44,937 nt of DNA from Bacteroidota bacterium. GTDB taxonomy: Bacteria > Bacteroidota > Bacteroidia > Chitinophagales > Chitinophagaceae. Below the pieces are notes generated by a model. It saw nothing but the letters and a program-made list of their open reading frames with translations, was not told the origin of the DNA and made no database searches. How positions within the stretch are numbered: position 1 is the stretch's first letter; every line of letters starts with the position of its first letter. This document shows, piece by piece, positions 1 through 8,241 of this stretch. The DNA is taken from assembly GCA_018267875.1 (NCBI GenBank), contig JAFDXP010000049.1, positions 1 through 44,937 of the forward strand, read 5' to 3'. The position numbers were made by a program, and so were the translations under genes.

Positions 1-88
1 AGAAACCACCCGAAAAAACACTTTTTGACATAGATAATTCCAGCTATCAGCAAATTTTACCCCTATAAACAGGGACTTTCAAAGCATT

Positions 89-424
89 TTAAGCATTTTT
101 GAAAAAACTTTCGGATTGCCATGTTGCCGGATTGATAAGAATTGAAAACCTATATAAATATCTGATCGGAAAAAAGTAAAGGGTTGCAACCACTAAGTAC
201 AACAAGATAATGGCAATGCCATAGGAATTGCCCAACGAAGTTGCTTCAGAAACAATAGATATGCCGGTAGCAACAAAAATAGCACCAAGAATGAGTAGCC
301 CCAGAAAAACAAATCCAATAATTGCAATAAACTTAGTCCACCTTGCTGTTTCTAATAATTCAGCCTTTGTGGTTTGATCAATTTTAAGACTAACTTCTTC
401 ATTTGATTGGTTATAGTTTTCCAT
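89..424 (-). CDS. DUF5362-like small membrane protein, C-terminus possibly decayed
   Basis: This 111-residue protein has a hydrophilic N-terminus followed by two hydrophobic segments (about residues 32-57 and 68-88), so it is probably an inner-membrane protein. The stretch ETARWTKF before the first segment and the YFFP..YLYRFS stretch after the second match my memory of DUF5362 proteins, which have no known function. Those proteins normally continue for another 30-50 residues with a third membrane segment. Here a TAA ends the frame at 89, but reading on gives NALKVPVYRGKI in the same frame and a hydrophobic LLIAGIIYV in another frame, both before position 1. That suggests the tail was lost by a stop and a frameshift, although a genuinely shorter protein cannot be excluded. 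It lies 83 bp downstream of proS on the same strand. The family call is from recall, not a search. Confidence 0.6.
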   Translation of the reverse strand: MENYNQSNEEVSLKIDQTTKAELLETARWTKFIAIIGFVFLGLLILGAIFVATGISIVSEATSLGNSYGIAIILLYLVVATLYFFPIRYLYRFSILINPATWQSESFFKNA

Positions 425-507
425 GATGTAGTATAATTTTCAAAGCGTAAAGATAAGTGATACCATTTAATAAAACAAATTTGCGATTAATATAAAAGGC
501 AACTGAA

Positions 508-1986
508 TTAATAAGCTCTGGCAAACAGCACTCGTTGTGAAGATGGATTACCTGTAAGAATACACTTACCGACTTCTTGCTTATTATCAAGAGGAATGCA
601 ACGAATGGTAGCCTTTGTCAATTCTTTTATTTTTTCTTCAGTTTCTGGTGTTCCGTCCCAATGAGCTGAAATAAATCCCCCCTTTTCATCTAACAATTTC
701 ACAAACTCATCCCAATTATTTGCTTCATTCGTCAATTCTGTACGAAACTGAAATGCCCGATTAAATAAGTTTTGTTGAATGTCTGTTAGCAATAAAGTAA
801 TGTGCTCTAATAGCCCATCAAATGAGTGTTGTGATTTTTCTTTGGTATCACGACGAGCAATTTCAACTTGATTATTTTCAATATCCCTTGCACCTAAGGC
901 AATTCTTATAGGAACACCTCGCAATTCATGTTCTGCAAACTTCCAACCCGGGCGCGAGCTATCATCATTATCAAATTGCACACGAATTCCTTTCTCTTTC
1001 AATGCTTCAACTAAGGTTGCAGCTTTAATATCAATTTTTTCGCGAGCAACTGTATCCTTATTGTAAATAGGAACTATCACCACTTGAAGTGGAGCAATGC
1101 GTGGAGGAAGTACCAACCCTTGATCATCGCTATGCGCCATTACTAATGCTCCAATCAACCTAGTAGATACACCCCAAGACGTAGCCCACACATATTCCAG
1201 GCTATTGTCTCTTGCTGCAAATTTCACATCAAATGCCTTTGCAAAATTTTGACCAAGAAAATGGGATGTGCCGGCTTGAAGTGCCTTCCCATCTTGCATC
1301 AAAGCTTCAATACAATAAGTATCTTCTGCACCGGCAAAACGTTCATTGGCTGTTTTTACTCCTTTCACAACGGGCAGTGCCATATATTCTTCTACAAAAT
1401 GAGCATAGACATCTAACATTTTAACGGTTTCGACTAAAGCTTCTTCCTTTGTAGCATGTGCGGTGTGTCCTTCTTGCCATAAAAATTCTGCGGTACGAAG
1501 AAATAGTCTAGTTCGCATTTCCCAACGAACAACGTTTGCCCATTGATTTATGAGAATAGGTAAATCTCTATAAGATTGAATCCACCCTTTGTAAGTGTTC
1601 CAAATGATGGCTTCACTGGTAGGTCTAACAACTAATTCTTCCTCCAGCTTTGCAGCAGGATCAACCATTAATTTTCCTTTATTGGAGGGGTCTGCTTTTA
1701 GGCGATAATGTGTAACTACTGCGCATTCTTTGGCAAAACCTTCAGCGTTTTTTTCTTCTGCCTCAAACAGACTTTTAGGAACAAACAACGGGAAGTAAGC
1801 ATTCTGATGACCGGTTTCTTTAAACATCCGATCAAGCTGATCACGCATATTTTCCCATAAAGCAAATCCATAAGGCTTGATAACCATGCACCCGCGTACG
1901 GATGAATAATCGGCAAGTCCGCCTTTTAGAATTAAATCGTTATACCACTGGCTATAATCTTGTTGACGTGTCGTTAATGTGCTCAT
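508..1986 (-). CDS. proS: Proline--tRNA ligase
   Basis: This cytoplasmic class II aminoacyl-tRNA synthetase charges tRNA-Pro with proline. The 492-residue length and the absence of a large insertion domain point to the short archaeal/eukaryal-type ProS rather than the longer bacterial type with an editing insertion. Class II motif 2 is visible at [20 protein letters not shown], followed by EGHTAH, with the PTSEA stretch ahead of it. The anticodon-binding region carries [15 protein letters not shown]. The frame stays open to 2073, but I start at the ATG at 1986 ([14 protein letters not shown]) because ProS homology begins there and the upstream codons overlap a promoter-like box. It is transcribed divergently from the Tyr-rich secreted protein at 2094. 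Confident call. Confidence 0.96.
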   Translation of the reverse strand: MSTLTTRQQDYSQWYNDLILKGGLADYSSVRGCMVIKPYGFALWENMRDQLDRMFKETGHQNAYFPLFVPKSLFEAEEKNAEGFAKECAVVTHYRLKADPSNKGKLMVDPAAKLEEELVVRPTSEAIIWNTYKGWIQSYRDLPILINQWANVVRWEMRTRLFLRTAEFLWQEGHTAHATKEEALVETVKMLDVYAHFVEEYMALPVVKGVKTANERFAGAEDTYCIEALMQDGKALQAGTSHFLGQNFAKAFDVKFAARDNSLEYVWATSWGVSTRLIGALVMAHSDDQGLVLPPRIAPLQVVIVPIYNKDTVAREKIDIKAATLVEALKEKGIRVQFDNDDSSRPGWKFAEHELRGVPIRIALGARDIENNQVEIARRDTKEKSQHSFDGLLEHITLLLTDIQQNLFNRAFQFRTELTNEANNWDEFVKLLDEKGGFISAHWDGTPETEEKIKELTKATIRCIPLDNKQEVGKCILTGNPSSQRVLFARAY

Positions 1987-2038
1987 AAAATATTTGGCAT
2001 ACTTTTCGATACCTGATTCAGGTAGCATGAAAGTGCTG

Positions 2039-2046
2039 CAAAAGTA
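2039..2046 (-). promoter_or_regulatory. Probable proS -7 box (TAnnTTTG)
   Basis: On the minus strand this reads TACTTTTG, a perfect match to the Bacteroidota -7 consensus TAnnTTTG, 52 bp upstream of the proS ATG. The best upstream TTTG is 24 bp away, slightly beyond the usual spacing, so only the -7 element is called. Confidence 0.45.
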
Positions 2047-2093
2047 GTAATTTCGAAAAGCAATTTTTGACAAACAAAAAATTCCATTTTTTT

Positions 2094-3341
2094 ATGAAAA
2101 GGCTGCTATTAGTTGGTTTGTTGCTCATCGGTGTGGGACAAGTAGCCACCTTCGCACAGAATGATGATATCTATTTCAACAGTTCAGATATAGAGAAGCA
2201 AAAGCAACAAGACAAAATTCAAGCTCAAAGACAAGCCACGCAGCGATCTACGCAATATGGCGATAATCAAGATGATGGCAGTTATCAAGATTCTGATGGC
2301 AGTTATCAGTCTTATGGTCATAGCTATGGCAATGATGGCTACAATGATTATAACGATTATGACAATGGCTATACTTATGCTTCACGCATCAATCGTTTTG
2401 ACAATTCATTTTACAACATGGGTTATTGGAGTGCTTTCTATAATCCCTATTGGTACAATCCGTATTGGTATGACCCCAATTGGGGATGGAGTGCATGGAA
2501 TCGCCCTATGTATTCTATGAATTACGGCTATGGACCTTATTGGAACTCATATTGGGGATGGTACACTTGGTGGGGTTATCCGGCCTATTACAGTTGCTGG
2601 AATTATCCTTACTATGGCGGATGGTATGGTGGCAACCCATATTATTCAGGTTATTGGAATGGTTATTATGCCGGCATATACAACCAAAATACGACCGTCA
2701 GAAATGTGAATTACGGTCCTCGCAATTCTACTAATGCTATCTACAACAATGCCGGTATTCGTCAGTTGTCTAATAGCAACCAAACTGGTGGTAATGTGGG
2801 TGCAGGTGTTCGTCCACCGGCAAGAGCCTTACCCTCAAATAGCGCAGGGACAAGAGTTTCAGAACGACCCAATGGCAACATCAACACCCAACCGGATCGT
2901 ACGCCTAATTCAGTGGGCAATATAGATCGTCCTAATAGAAGTAGTTTTTCAAGAGGCAATGAACCTGTTCGCGACTTCTCAGACCGATCTATCAGAATGG
3001 ATGAAAATACACGTCCATCCTACAATTCAGGTCGAGTTGACGGCAATAGAAGCTATAACGAGGTTCCCCATAATGACGGTTATCGTCAGCCACAGCAATA
3101 TGATAATGGATATCGCAATCAACAGCCACAGCAATATCAACAACCACGCTACGAACAACCACAGTATCAACAACCACGATTTGAACAACCACGATACGAG
3201 CAACCCAGAATGCAACAACCAAGCTATTCTGCACCTCGTATGGAAGCACCTTCCCGTGGCGGATTTGGCGGCGGCGGTGGTGGAAACATGGGTGGTGGCG
3301 GAAGGAGCAGTGGTGGTGGTGGATTTGGAGGACGACGCTAA
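2094..3341 (+). CDS. Secreted Tyr/Trp/Gly-rich low-complexity protein
   Basis: This 415-residue protein starts at the ATG at 2094; an upstream in-frame TTG at 2067 is a poor alternative. The N-terminus is a classical signal peptide (MKRLLLVGLLLIGVG, likely cut after TFA before Q). A charged Gln/Asp-rich section follows, then a region of roughly 100 residues dominated by Tyr, Trp, Gly, Asn and Pro with recurring NPYWY and YGGWYGG units. After that comes an Asn/Arg/Pro linker, about eight tandem QQPxYEQP-like units (around residues 345-385), and a Gly-rich tail ending GGFGGRR. No catalytic domain is visible. The composition suggests an exported surface, matrix or adhesive protein, but that is inference. 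Similar proteins are common in this phylum without a known function. It is divergent from proS. Confidence 0.8.
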   Translation: MKRLLLVGLLLIGVGQVATFAQNDDIYFNSSDIEKQKQQDKIQAQRQATQRSTQYGDNQDDGSYQDSDGSYQSYGHSYGNDGYNDYNDYDNGYTYASRINRFDNSFYNMGYWSAFYNPYWYNPYWYDPNWGWSAWNRPMYSMNYGYGPYWNSYWGWYTWWGYPAYYSCWNYPYYGGWYGGNPYYSGYWNGYYAGIYNQNTTVRNVNYGPRNSTNAIYNNAGIRQLSNSNQTGGNVGAGVRPPARALPSNSAGTRVSERPNGNINTQPDRTPNSVGNIDRPNRSSFSRGNEPVRDFSDRSIRMDENTRPSYNSGRVDGNRSYNEVPHNDGYRQPQQYDNGYRNQQPQQYQQPRYEQPQYQQPRFEQPRYEQPRMQQPSYSAPRMEAPSRGGFGGGGGGNMGGGGRSSGGGGFGGRR

Positions 3342-3596
3342 GCAAACGTAAAAAGAAATCTCCACCTACTGATAGTTATATATCTCAATTTGATTGAGAA
3401 CAAACCAGAAATTAGCTAGTGCGTGTAGAATGTACAACTTTTCATCTTGAACGTTGAGCATGACACGCTCTTAGTTTTTTGAAAGTAGATCACAATCTTG
3501 CAAAAATGAATTTCCATAAGCCACCATAATAGGAAATTGGAGTTTTTATAGTTATATAATTGATTTGTTTTTAAATTTGCGTTCTCTCAAAAAAAT
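3342..3596. other. Noncoding stretch with one orphan -7 box
   Basis: No credible gene lies here. A perfect TAnnTTTG box (TAAATTTG, 3572-3579, + strand) has no well-spaced TTTG partner. It points into the hairpin cluster that follows rather than at a coding region. Confidence 0.4.
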
Positions 3597-3650
3597 AGGT
3601 GTACAAACACCGCTCAAGAGCATTGCTCCTGTCGTGGTGTTTGCGCACCT
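3597..3650. repeat. 54-bp imperfect palindrome
   Basis: The outer arms AGGTG..CAAACACC (3597-3611) and GGTGTTTG..CACCT (3636-3650) are complementary, with an inner GAGCA/TGCTC stem at the centre. This would form a long hairpin with one internal bulge. There is no U-tract typical of an intrinsic terminator. Function unknown. Confidence 0.7.
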
Positions 3651-3693
3651 TTACATTTTATACTTATATTATTACACGATAGACTATGCTCTT

Positions 3694-3737
3694 CGTTATC
3701 GGTTAGCCCCCCCACATCGGGGCTATACGACATAACG
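3694..3737. repeat. Nested hairpin with CGTTAT/ATAACG outer arms
   Basis: CGTTAT (3694-3699) pairs with ATAACG (3732-3737). Inside this, TAGCCCC pairs with GGGGCTA. It is the second of three hairpins within 200 bp and lies on the 3' side of the T9SS pseudogene. Confidence 0.65.
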
Positions 3738-3755
3738 CTGAAAGGGCACAATCTC

Positions 3756-3787
3756 TAATAGCGAGGCGGTATCGCCCCTCGCTATTA
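3756..3787. repeat. Perfect 11-bp-arm hairpin
   Basis: TAATAGCGAGG (3756-3766) is the exact reverse complement of CCTCGCTATTA (3777-3787), and the short centre can pair further (GCG GTAT CGC). On either strand this is a very stable hairpin. It could help end transcription of the pseudogene, but no long U-tract follows directly. Confidence 0.7.
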
Positions 3788-3890
3788 TGCGGCTCTACCA
3801 TACTACTAATGCTGTTTTTAGCTCGATAATATTGCAGGTAGAATAGTTATATTAAATTTGCTCCTTGCCTTGGCTTTATAAAACTTGTCA

Positions 3891-4924
3891 TTACTCCTTC
3901 ATAAACTTTATCTGCTGCTGCACTGCGCCCAGCATAAAGCGGAGTAGATACATGCCCGGCGGCAGGGTATTGACAGGTATGGCATCGCCAGCAGTGCTGC
4001 CTTGCAATGCTTTTCTGCCCATCAGGTCATATACCTGATACGCGCCTACGCGCTCAATGCCTTCTATGGTGAGCTTGTCTGCCGCAGGATTGGGGTAGGT
4101 GCGGTGTGCAAACTGCTGCGCATACAACTCGCTCACCGACAACGGCTCTATATCAAACCCCAAATCCATGTATATTTTATTTAATATTCATTCTTGATTT
4201 TTCCGGTAAGGGTATCTCTTCTAACACCTAAAGTATAGTAATGTTGAAAATATTTTACTCCTCCAAAATGAGGATAGTCGGCAGATGAGTCCTCCGTATA
4301 GCGCACATATCTAAGTATCCCTCCTTTTACCGAGCCTTCCCCATATCCTACATCTAAATCTCCGGCTATTACTAAGCTCTTTGTCGGGTCGTAGGGTATG
4401 GGATGGTCTAATCTTATTTTTACCCATATACCCTGGTTGTGCGGAGGGTACATGTCAAAGAGAAGAGGAATGCTGGCAGAGTCTATGCACAGCACACTGT
4501 CAGTAAAGGAAACCTTTGGCAGACTTTAGAGCAAGGCTTTGGCGGCGGTGGTATCAGGAAGTTGCGAAGGCGAAAAAAACGTATCAAAGTTGCGTAACGC
4601 AGTCTATCCCATCCGCAGGGGAATAGGGGTATAATAGTTCTTGCCCATGTTATAGCTCGGGATGCTGTTGCCTGCCACATAGATATGGGTGATCTTGCCC
4701 GCAGGGGCGGCAAAGCTGCCGGGGGGGTAGATACAAGCATTCACAAGTCCTTTGGTAGAATTGAAATATTCGATAATTGCATAGTTAGAATAAGTGCCGT
4801 TGTACCGGCCATTGAGCGGGTGGTAGTAGGCAGCTTATTGCGGTATGTGATTGCCTATCTGAGCATAGCCCCTGCCGCAGGCAAGGATTATGCTTATCAA
4901 AAGAATGATTCGGATATGTTTCAT
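3891..4924 (-). pseudogene. Decayed T9SS-exported protein (signal peptide to type A sorting tail)
   Basis: Reading minus from the ATG at 4924 gives a signal peptide (MKHIRIILLISIILACG.., predicted cleavage before QIGNH). The frame then stays coherent through to 4181 but is broken by TAA at 4837-4835, TAG at 4606-4604 and TAA at 4528-4526. It ends at TAA 4183-4181. The C-terminal segment (4169-3891) is in another frame and is a typical type IX secretion sorting domain: YPNPAADKLTIEG, VYDLMGRK, LPPGMYLLRF and a final IKFMKE. An intact gene would have encoded about 340 residues. All three internal stops sit where a Gln codon is a simple C-to-T change away. The stretch is visibly richer in G+C than its neighbours, suggesting a different origin. 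The middle has no domain I recognise. Two genuine short genes are possible but less likely than one broken gene. Confidence 0.75.
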
Positions 4925-5323
4925 CGTGTTTATTTTTTTATAAATTTAAGATGGTAGGCGGCTTTGCCTTGGCTGACGTGTAAATTTACTGAAAGCCCTG
5001 ATTTTTCAATCAGAGAGAAAAACTAAAAGCAAATAGTTGTAAATTATTTTCCCCCACGGTGTGCAAAAGTCAATTTTTAAAAACCATAGAGGCATCTTTA
5101 TCTTTCCACTCAATGAGTTCCTTATTGTTACATAATGAACCGCGGCATTACCGGTGCCGTATGCGCTACGAAAGAAGAAGTTGCGCTGATTTTGCAATTA
5201 TGCGTCCGGAAATTGTTTCGATTCATGGTTCAGACACCTTCCAAAACAATTGGTGTTCTTTGACCAATCTCTATTTTTTTGCTTTTCCCCCCAAATAATT
5301 AACCCCCCAAAAACACAAACAAC
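4925..5323. other. Intergenic region upstream of phoH
   Basis: No gene is supported in these roughly 400 bp. A 63-codon minus-strand frame (5197-5006) and an overlapping plus-strand frame show no signal, motif or ribosome-binding context. A weak promoter candidate for phoH is TTG at 5250-5252, 19 bp before an AT-rich TATTTTTT at 5272-5279. The T-rich box lacks the final G at the right position. Confidence 0.35.
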
Positions 5324-6334
5324 ATGACAGACGCAATTATCAATCTTGAAACAGTAAATCCAATTGAATTTTTTGGCATCAACAATAATAAACTTGATGT
5401 TTTGAAGCGTAAGTTTCCACTACTGAAAATTCTCTCCAGAGGTTCGCAAATAAAAATTTCAGGTCAACCTGATGAAGTAGCAACTGCTCAAGGAAAAATC
5501 AACCAAGTCATTAAATACTTAGAGAGAAACGGGCATCTGTCTGAAAACTATTTTGCCAAAATTCTTGGCGATGAAGATCAAGGAGAAACTCCGGTTGAAG
5601 ACCCTATCAACAATGACATATTGGTTTTTGGCCCTAACGGAAAAGTAGTTAGAGCCAAAACAGCCAACCAAAGAGCAATGGCAGTTGCATCAGAGAAAAA
5701 TGATATCATTTTCGCTATTGGGCCTGCCGGAACCGGAAAAACATATACTGCCGTTGCTTTGGCAGTTCGTGCTTTGAAAAACAAAGCTGTTCGTAAAATC
5801 ATTCTTACCAGACCGGCTGTAGAAGCAGGTGAAAGTTTAGGTTTTTTACCTGGTGATCTCAAGGAGAAAATAGATCCCTATTTACGTCCTTTATATGATG
5901 CTTTAGATGACATGATTCCAAGTGATAAGCTAAACTACTACATGGCCAATCGCATTATTGAGATTGCTCCATTAGCATACATGCGCGGAAGAACGTTAGA
6001 CAATTCATTCATTATTCTTGATGAAGCTCAAAACGCAACAGACCTTCAACTAAAAATGTTTTTAACACGTATTGGATCATCTGCAAAAGCTATAATCACC
6101 GGTGATATGACCCAAGTGGACTTACCCAAAAATCAAAAGTCAGGATTGGTGAAGGCTACTCGTATTTTAAGGAACATAGACGGCATTGCCCATGTTGAAT
6201 TAGATGAAGCAGACGTAGTACGACACCGATTGGTGAAACACATCATTCGTGCTTATGATAAAGAACAAGCTAAGGAGGAACAACGCCATGAAGAACACGC
6301 TAAACTAAAAGAGCAGAAACAACACGAATCATAA
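5324..6334 (+). CDS. phoH: PhoH family ATPase
   Basis: This 336-residue cytoplasmic P-loop ATPase of the PhoH/PhoL group is widely linked to RNA metabolism and ribosome function, though its substrate is not well defined. An N-terminal region of about 110 residues (IKISGQPDEV, resembling a KH-like nucleic-acid-binding segment) precedes the ATPase domain. The Walker A motif is GPAGTGKT at residues 133-140. The family signature TRPAVEAGESLGFLPGDL follows, and Walker B is FIILDEAQN. The C-terminus is a charged Lys/Glu/Gln-rich tail (DKEQAKEEQRHEEHAKLKE) that may form a coiled coil. The ATG at 5324 follows an A-rich leader. It converges on gldA, with a hairpin terminator between them. Confidence 0.95.
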   Translation: MTDAIINLETVNPIEFFGINNNKLDVLKRKFPLLKILSRGSQIKISGQPDEVATAQGKINQVIKYLERNGHLSENYFAKILGDEDQGETPVEDPINNDILVFGPNGKVVRAKTANQRAMAVASEKNDIIFAIGPAGTGKTYTAVALAVRALKNKAVRKIILTRPAVEAGESLGFLPGDLKEKIDPYLRPLYDALDDMIPSDKLNYYMANRIIEIAPLAYMRGRTLDNSFIILDEAQNATDLQLKMFLTRIGSSAKAIITGDMTQVDLPKNQKSGLVKATRILRNIDGIAHVELDEADVVRHRLVKHIIRAYDKEQAKEEQRHEEHAKLKEQKQHES

Positions 6335-6422
6335 ACCATTACAACACCTTGAGCAAACTGAATCACACAAAAAATCCTTCTATTTTTTATCAGTGAGGAA
6401 GTAAGGAGTAGAAAAGGTTTTG

Positions 6423-6464
6423 AAACACAAATGCCGACAAAAAAATGTTGGCATTTGTGTTTTT
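6423..6464. terminator. Intrinsic terminator between phoH and gldA
   Basis: A long stem pairs AAACACAAATGCC with GGCATTTGTGTTT around an A-rich loop. On the plus strand it is followed by further T residues. It sits 90 bp after the phoH stop and can serve phoH. The A-run before it would give a short U-tract for the opposing gldA transcript as well. Confidence 0.75.
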
Positions 6465-6570
6465 GGTTCAATAGCAAAATATGTCAAAGCAACCTAAAGG
6501 CAAAAGCCTTAGTTTATAGTTATCAGAATTGCAATTTTACAGAAGCTATACACTAAAATGTTGGCAGTCC

Positions 6571-7482
6571 TTACTTCTTTGTCAGTGTTCGGAAAACATC
6601 CTCAAGCGATTGGCTTTCAGTCTGCATGGCACTAATGTTCACATCATTTTCTAATGCCCATTTCATCACTTCTTTTCGAAGCTCTTCCGGCTTTGTGGTA
6701 GATAGTTTCCACATTCCATTACCTAAGTTTTCAGCTTTATGCACGCATTTCAATGCACTAAGGTGAGCAGCAGATACTTCCGACTCAAAGGTTACTATTA
6801 AAGCAGCTTTAGCAGAAGAATTCCGATGTTGCAATTCACCAATCGGATCGTCAGCCACTATTTTTCCGTTACTGATGATTATAACTCTCGTACACATGGC
6901 TTGAACCTCTTGCATAATGTGGGTAGAAAGTAACACAGTTTTTTCCTTACCTACACTGCAAATGAGCTCACGAATTTCCACTATCTGATTGGGATCCAAT
7001 CCGGAAGTAGGCTCATCTAAGATCAATACTTCAGGGTCGTGCAACATTGCTTGTGCAAGTCCTACACGCTGTTTATAGCCTTTTGAGAGTGCACCAATTT
7101 TTTTATGCACTTCTTTATTCAAACCCGTGCGGGTTATCATTTCATCAATTCTAACTTTCGGCTTAACCAATTTATGAATACCGGCCACAAACTCTAAATA
7201 TTCGCGCACATACATATCATAGTACAAGGGATTAGACTCTGGTAAATAACCCACTCTCTTTCTAACCTCCATTGGATGCTGTTGAATATCAAAACCGGAA
7301 ACAGACGCTGTGCCGTCCGTTGGCGGTAAATAACCAGTAATCATCTTCATCGTTGTTGATTTACCAGCACCATTTGGCCCGAGAAAGCCAACAATTTCAC
7401 CTTTCCCTAATTCAAATGAAATATGATCTACCGCAACCTGACTGCCATATACTTTTGTAAGCGACGAAACCTTGATGGACAT
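6571..7482 (-). CDS. gldA: Gliding motility ABC transporter ATP-binding protein GldA
   Basis: This 303-residue ABC-type ATPase energises a membrane export complex on the cytoplasmic side. Walker A is GPNGAGKST at residues 35-43, the signature is LSKGYKQRVGLAQAM, Walker B is EVLILDEPTSGLDP, and the switch His is in LLSTHI. The C-terminal part is the extension seen in GldA and related single-ATPase exporters. The N-terminus MSIKVSSLTKVYGSQ matches GldA in my memory. The frame runs open to 7572, but those 30 extra codons show no homology and overlap the NUDIX gene's leader, so I use the ATG at 7482. GldF/GldG permease partners are not in the window. A generic ABC ATPase is the alternative; gldD elsewhere in the window supports a gliding lineage. 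Confidence 0.8.
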   Translation of the reverse strand: MSIKVSSLTKVYGSQVAVDHISFELGKGEIVGFLGPNGAGKSTTMKMITGYLPPTDGTASVSGFDIQQHPMEVRKRVGYLPESNPLYYDMYVREYLEFVAGIHKLVKPKVRIDEMITRTGLNKEVHKKIGALSKGYKQRVGLAQAMLHDPEVLILDEPTSGLDPNQIVEIRELICSVGKEKTVLLSTHIMQEVQAMCTRVIIISNGKIVADDPIGELQHRNSSAKAALIVTFESEVSAAHLSALKCVHKAENLGNGMWKLSTTKPEELRKEVMKWALENDVNISAMQTESQSLEDVFRTLTKK

Positions 7483-7580
7483 GCGTGCAAAGCTAATGAT
7501 TTGTGTGTTTGAAATCAGTAGCCTATCTTCCTTCTTCAACAGCCAATTTATTTTAAATAAATTTGAGCACAATTTTTTTT

Positions 7581-8123
7581 ATGGCATTGCCTCAAGACTG
7601 GTATATTTTAGACTCAACCTATCTTCATCATGAAACTTGGCTAACAGTTCGAAGAGATTCATTACTCCTTCCAAACGGTCACACCATTCCCCACTATTTT
7701 GTACTTGAATATCCTGATTGGGTCAATGTAATTGCTATTACCAAAGACAATAAATTAGTGTTGGTAAAACAATATCGCCATGCATTAAGCGACACTCATT
7801 TTGAACTATGTGCAGGAGTGATTGAAGCTCATGAAACATCTCTGGAAGCTGCAAAGCGTGAATTAAAAGAGGAAACAGGCTTTACGGGAGGAACTTGGTC
7901 ACTTTTGATGAAGTCTGCGCCCAATCCGGCTACATCAAACAATTGGGTACATTGTTTTCTTGCGGAAAACGTAATTGCCGGAGTAGCATCACCGGAAGAT
8001 AGTGAATGTCTGACCATTCATGAATTTTCTAAAGAAGCCGTTATGCAACTGATAAGTGAAGAAAAAATAGTGCAGTCCACTCATTTGGCTCCCTTATGGA
8101 AGTGGATTGCTCAGAACCATTAG
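7581..8123 (+). CDS. NUDIX hydrolase (ADP-ribose pyrophosphatase-like)
   Basis: This 180-residue NUDIX hydrolase cleaves a nucleoside diphosphate linked to another moiety. The NUDIX box is complete and starts with GVIEAHETSLEAAK, followed by RELKEETGF, giving the Gx5Ex7REUxEExGU pattern with the metal-binding Glu residues present. The preceding LVLVKQYRHAL stretch and the overall length resemble the ADP-ribose/ADP-sugar pyrophosphatase branch, but the exact substrate cannot be read from sequence. The ATG at 7581 is preferred to a TTG six codons upstream. It is divergent from gldA with about 100 bp between the start codons. The NRPS-like gene follows 118 bp downstream on the same strand, separated by a hairpin. 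Confidence 0.9.
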   Translation: MALPQDWYILDSTYLHHETWLTVRRDSLLLPNGHTIPHYFVLEYPDWVNVIAITKDNKLVLVKQYRHALSDTHFELCAGVIEAHETSLEAAKRELKEETGFTGGTWSLLMKSAPNPATSNNWVHCFLAENVIAGVASPEDSECLTIHEFSKEAVMQLISEEKIVQSTHLAPLWKWIAQNH

Positions 8124-8188
8124 ATGCTCTTTCGTATTGAGTAAAAAATACGCCAAGCCATCCTGTTTCCCTTGTTATTGAGGTCAAG

Positions 8189-8227
8189 AATTAGCCTTCA
8201 ATTAAATTTCATTTTTTAAGGCTAATT
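8189..8227. promoter_or_regulatory. Hairpin directly upstream of the NRPS-like gene
   Basis: AATTAGCCTT (8189-8198) is the exact reverse complement of AAGGCTAATT (8218-8227), with a 19-nt AT-rich loop. The 3' arm ends 14 nt before the ATG at 8242. It may terminate the NUDIX transcript or act as a leader structure or operator for the NRPS-like gene. The loop contains TAAATTTC (8203-8210), one mismatch from a -7 box. Confidence 0.55.
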
Positions 8228-8241
8228 TTAGGTGATTAATT

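Noticed and set aside
2067-2093. TTG at 2067 as the start of the Tyr-rich protein.
   Set aside because: The signal peptide begins cleanly at the ATG at 2094, and the nine extra residues would bury it behind a polar string.
3694-3737. Possible integron attC site, given paired GTTA and TAAC ends near a foreign-looking pseudogene.
   Set aside because: The arms occur in the order GTT..AAC, whereas attC sites need AAC..GTT, and no integrase or cassette series is present.
3891-4924. Stop-codon reassignment (TAA/TAG read as Gln) to explain the three internal stops.
   Set aside because: All other genes in the window use TAA or TAG as true stops at conserved C-termini, and the tail is also frameshifted, which points to ordinary gene decay.
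5006-5197. A 63-codon minus-strand frame upstream of phoH.
   Set aside because: No recognisable motif, no promoter or ribosome-binding context, and composition like noncoding sequence.
7483-7572. Extending gldA upstream by 30 codons.
   Set aside because: The added residues have no family similarity and overlap the NUDIX start region; ABC ATPase homology begins at the ATG at 7482.
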